From assembly GCF_025273675.1 (NCBI RefSeq), contig NZ_CP045809.1:1984001-2048000 (forward strand): a DNA stretch of 64,000 nt, written 5' to 3'. The stretch comes from Gordonia pseudamarae (GTDB lineage: Bacteria > Actinomycetota > Actinomycetes > Mycobacteriales > Mycobacteriaceae). The position numbers and the translations under genes are program-made. The notes under the pieces are model-generated. The model was given only the letters and a program-made list of their open reading frames with translations. It ran no database searches and was not told where the DNA came from. Of the stretch, positions 63,215 through 64,000 are shown in pieces (the first letter of the stretch is position 1; the number at the start of each line of letters is the position of its first letter).

Positions 63215-64000
63215 TCAGGCGTACTGCTTCTGTAGTTCGCGTTTGACCAGTTTGCCGGTGGGGGTGCGGGGCAGATCGTCGAGGAAGTCCACTGACCGTG
63301 GCACCTTGAACGCGGCGATCCGATCGCCGACGTAGTCGAGCAGTTCGGCGGCAAGTTCGGCCGAGGGGGCATTGCCGGGCGCCAACTGGACACAGGCCTT
63401 GGCGACCTCACCGAGTTCGGGGTCGGGGACTCCGATCACCGCGACGTCGTACACCGCCGGATGTCCGATCAGGACGTTCTCGGCTTCCTGCGGGTAGATG
63501 TTGACGCCGCCGGAAATGATGGTGAACGCCTTGCGGTCGGTGAGATACAGGAATCCGTCCTCATCGAGGTATCCGATATCGCCTGTCGTAGAACAGTTTT
63601 CGTGTTCAGGATGTTGGGCTTCGCGCGTTTTTGCCGAATCGTTGTGGTATTGGAAGGGCATGTGGTCGCGCTCGAAATACACCAGACCCACCTTTCCGGT
63701 GGGCACCTCGGCTCCTGCCTCGTCGCAGATCCGGATGACGCCGAGCAGCGCCTTGCCTACCGATCCGGGGCGTTCGAGCGCATCCTGCGGGCCGATCATC
63801 GTCGCCCCGGCGGCCTCGGTCGACGCGTAATACTCGTGGATCACCGGCCCCCACCACTCGATCATCGCGCGTTTGACCTCGGCAGGACACGGCGCGGCGG
63901 CGTGGACCGCGTACCGCATGCTGCTCACGTCGTATCGTTCGCGGACCTCGGCCGGGAGTTTCAGCATCCGGATGAACATCGTCGGCACCCACTGGCTGTG
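63215..64000 (-). CDS. Acyl-CoA synthetase, AMP-binding (C-terminal part, 5' end outside window)
   Basis: The last ~260 residues of an ANL-superfamily enzyme that activates a fatty or other carboxylic acid with ATP and CoA. The frame remains open to base 64000. Visible motifs are YYASTEAAGATMIGP (adenylate-binding A5), TGDIGYLDEDGFLYLTDR (A7/A8 with the hinge Asp-Arg), GVNIYPQEAENVL and the C-terminal PRTPTGKLVKRELQ with the catalytic Lys. Mycobacterial FadD4-like proteins are similar. The substrate cannot be inferred from this part. Confidence 0.92.
   Translation of the reverse strand, partial: HSQWVPTMFIRMLKLPAEVRERYDVSSMRYAVHAAAPCPAEVKRAMIEWWGPVIHEYYASTEAAGATMIGPQDALERPGSVGKALLGVIRICDEAGAEVPTGKVGLVYFERDHMPFQYHNDSAKTREAQHPEHENCSTTGDIGYLDEDGFLYLTDRKAFTIISGGVNIYPQEAENVLIGHPAVYDVAVIGVPDPELGEVAKACVQLAPGNAPSAELAAELLDYVGDRIAAFKVPRSVDFLDDLPRTPTGKLVKRELQKQYA

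Noticed and set aside
1..64000. Prophage, insertion sequence, integron or secondary-metabolite island
   Set aside because: No transposase, integrase, terminase, polyketide or peptide synthetase gene and no flanking direct repeats of target-site kind were found.

Overview
This window is a high-GC stretch (roughly two thirds G+C by eye) from an actinobacterium of the order Mycobacteriales. The proteins are close to mycobacterial ones and the gene order follows the Mycobacterium tuberculosis Rv2476c-Rv2440c block and then the Rv2966c/Rv2965c and Rv2927c-Rv2922c blocks. ectABC, the ectoine genes, and the non-mycobacterial insertions point to a Gordonia-like or related environmental genus. That genus call is inference, not proof.

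Layout. 1-6.5 kb: C-terminal part of a large NAD-glutamate dehydrogenase, a thioesterase, an unknown protein, a GH13 alpha-glucosidase and a truncated haemoglobin. 6.6-8.4 kb: an HNH nuclease, then a small membrane protein and a DUF5130 protein whose homologues are linked to the bcc-aa3 respiratory supercomplex. The DUF5130 gene ends in a perfect 56-bp tandem repeat. 8.4-12.3 kb: a C4-dicarboxylate carrier divergent from a CitA/DcuS-type two-component system. 12.3-17.9 kb: a DinB-like protein, aminopeptidase N, a mycothiol-type DsbA oxidoreductase, RpiB and a Nei-type glycosylase. 17.9-20.2 kb: a 45-aa unrecorded-looking gene, an L,D-transpeptidase, a small zinc-ribbon protein, tRNA-Gly and tRNA-Pro. 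20.3-24.6 kb: trigger factor, ClpP1, ClpP2 and ClpX. 24.7-28.5 kb: a Uma2-like protein, a gene remnant, a YdeP/FdhF molybdoenzyme and MobA. 28.7-33.4 kb: valS-folC-DUF4233. 33.5-36.5 kb: a three-gene insertion (secreted protein, amidohydrolase, AraC regulator) relative to the mycobacterial order. 36.6-44.9 kb: ndk, rne, rplU, rpmA, obg and proB. 45-49 kb: a secreted lipase and ectABC. 49-54.7 kb: rsmD, a nitronate monooxygenase-like protein, coaD, sepIVA, DUF177, rnc and mutM. 54.7-57.7 kb: an insertion with a TerD-VWA protein, an esterase and a YefM/YoeB toxin-antitoxin pair. 57.9-64 kb: an OsmC protein, acyP, smc, a DUF2993 protein and the C-terminal part of an acyl-CoA synthetase.

Most of the window is conserved housekeeping: protein folding and turnover (tig-clp), tRNA charging, folate, nucleotide and RNA metabolism, ribosomal proteins, proline and ectoine osmoprotectants, DNA repair and chromosome organisation. 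I found no prophage, insertion sequence, CRISPR array or biosynthetic island.

The most unusual signals are small. Tandem duplications lie over or just behind stop codons, and others occur inside coding regions (RNase E, MutM). Two short genes (45 and 49 codons) sit in apparent gaps. A stable hairpin abuts the rne ribosome-binding site. A TerD-VWA fusion stands alone. Many genes have a TANNNT box 6-8 bases before the start codon, which suggests leaderless transcription.
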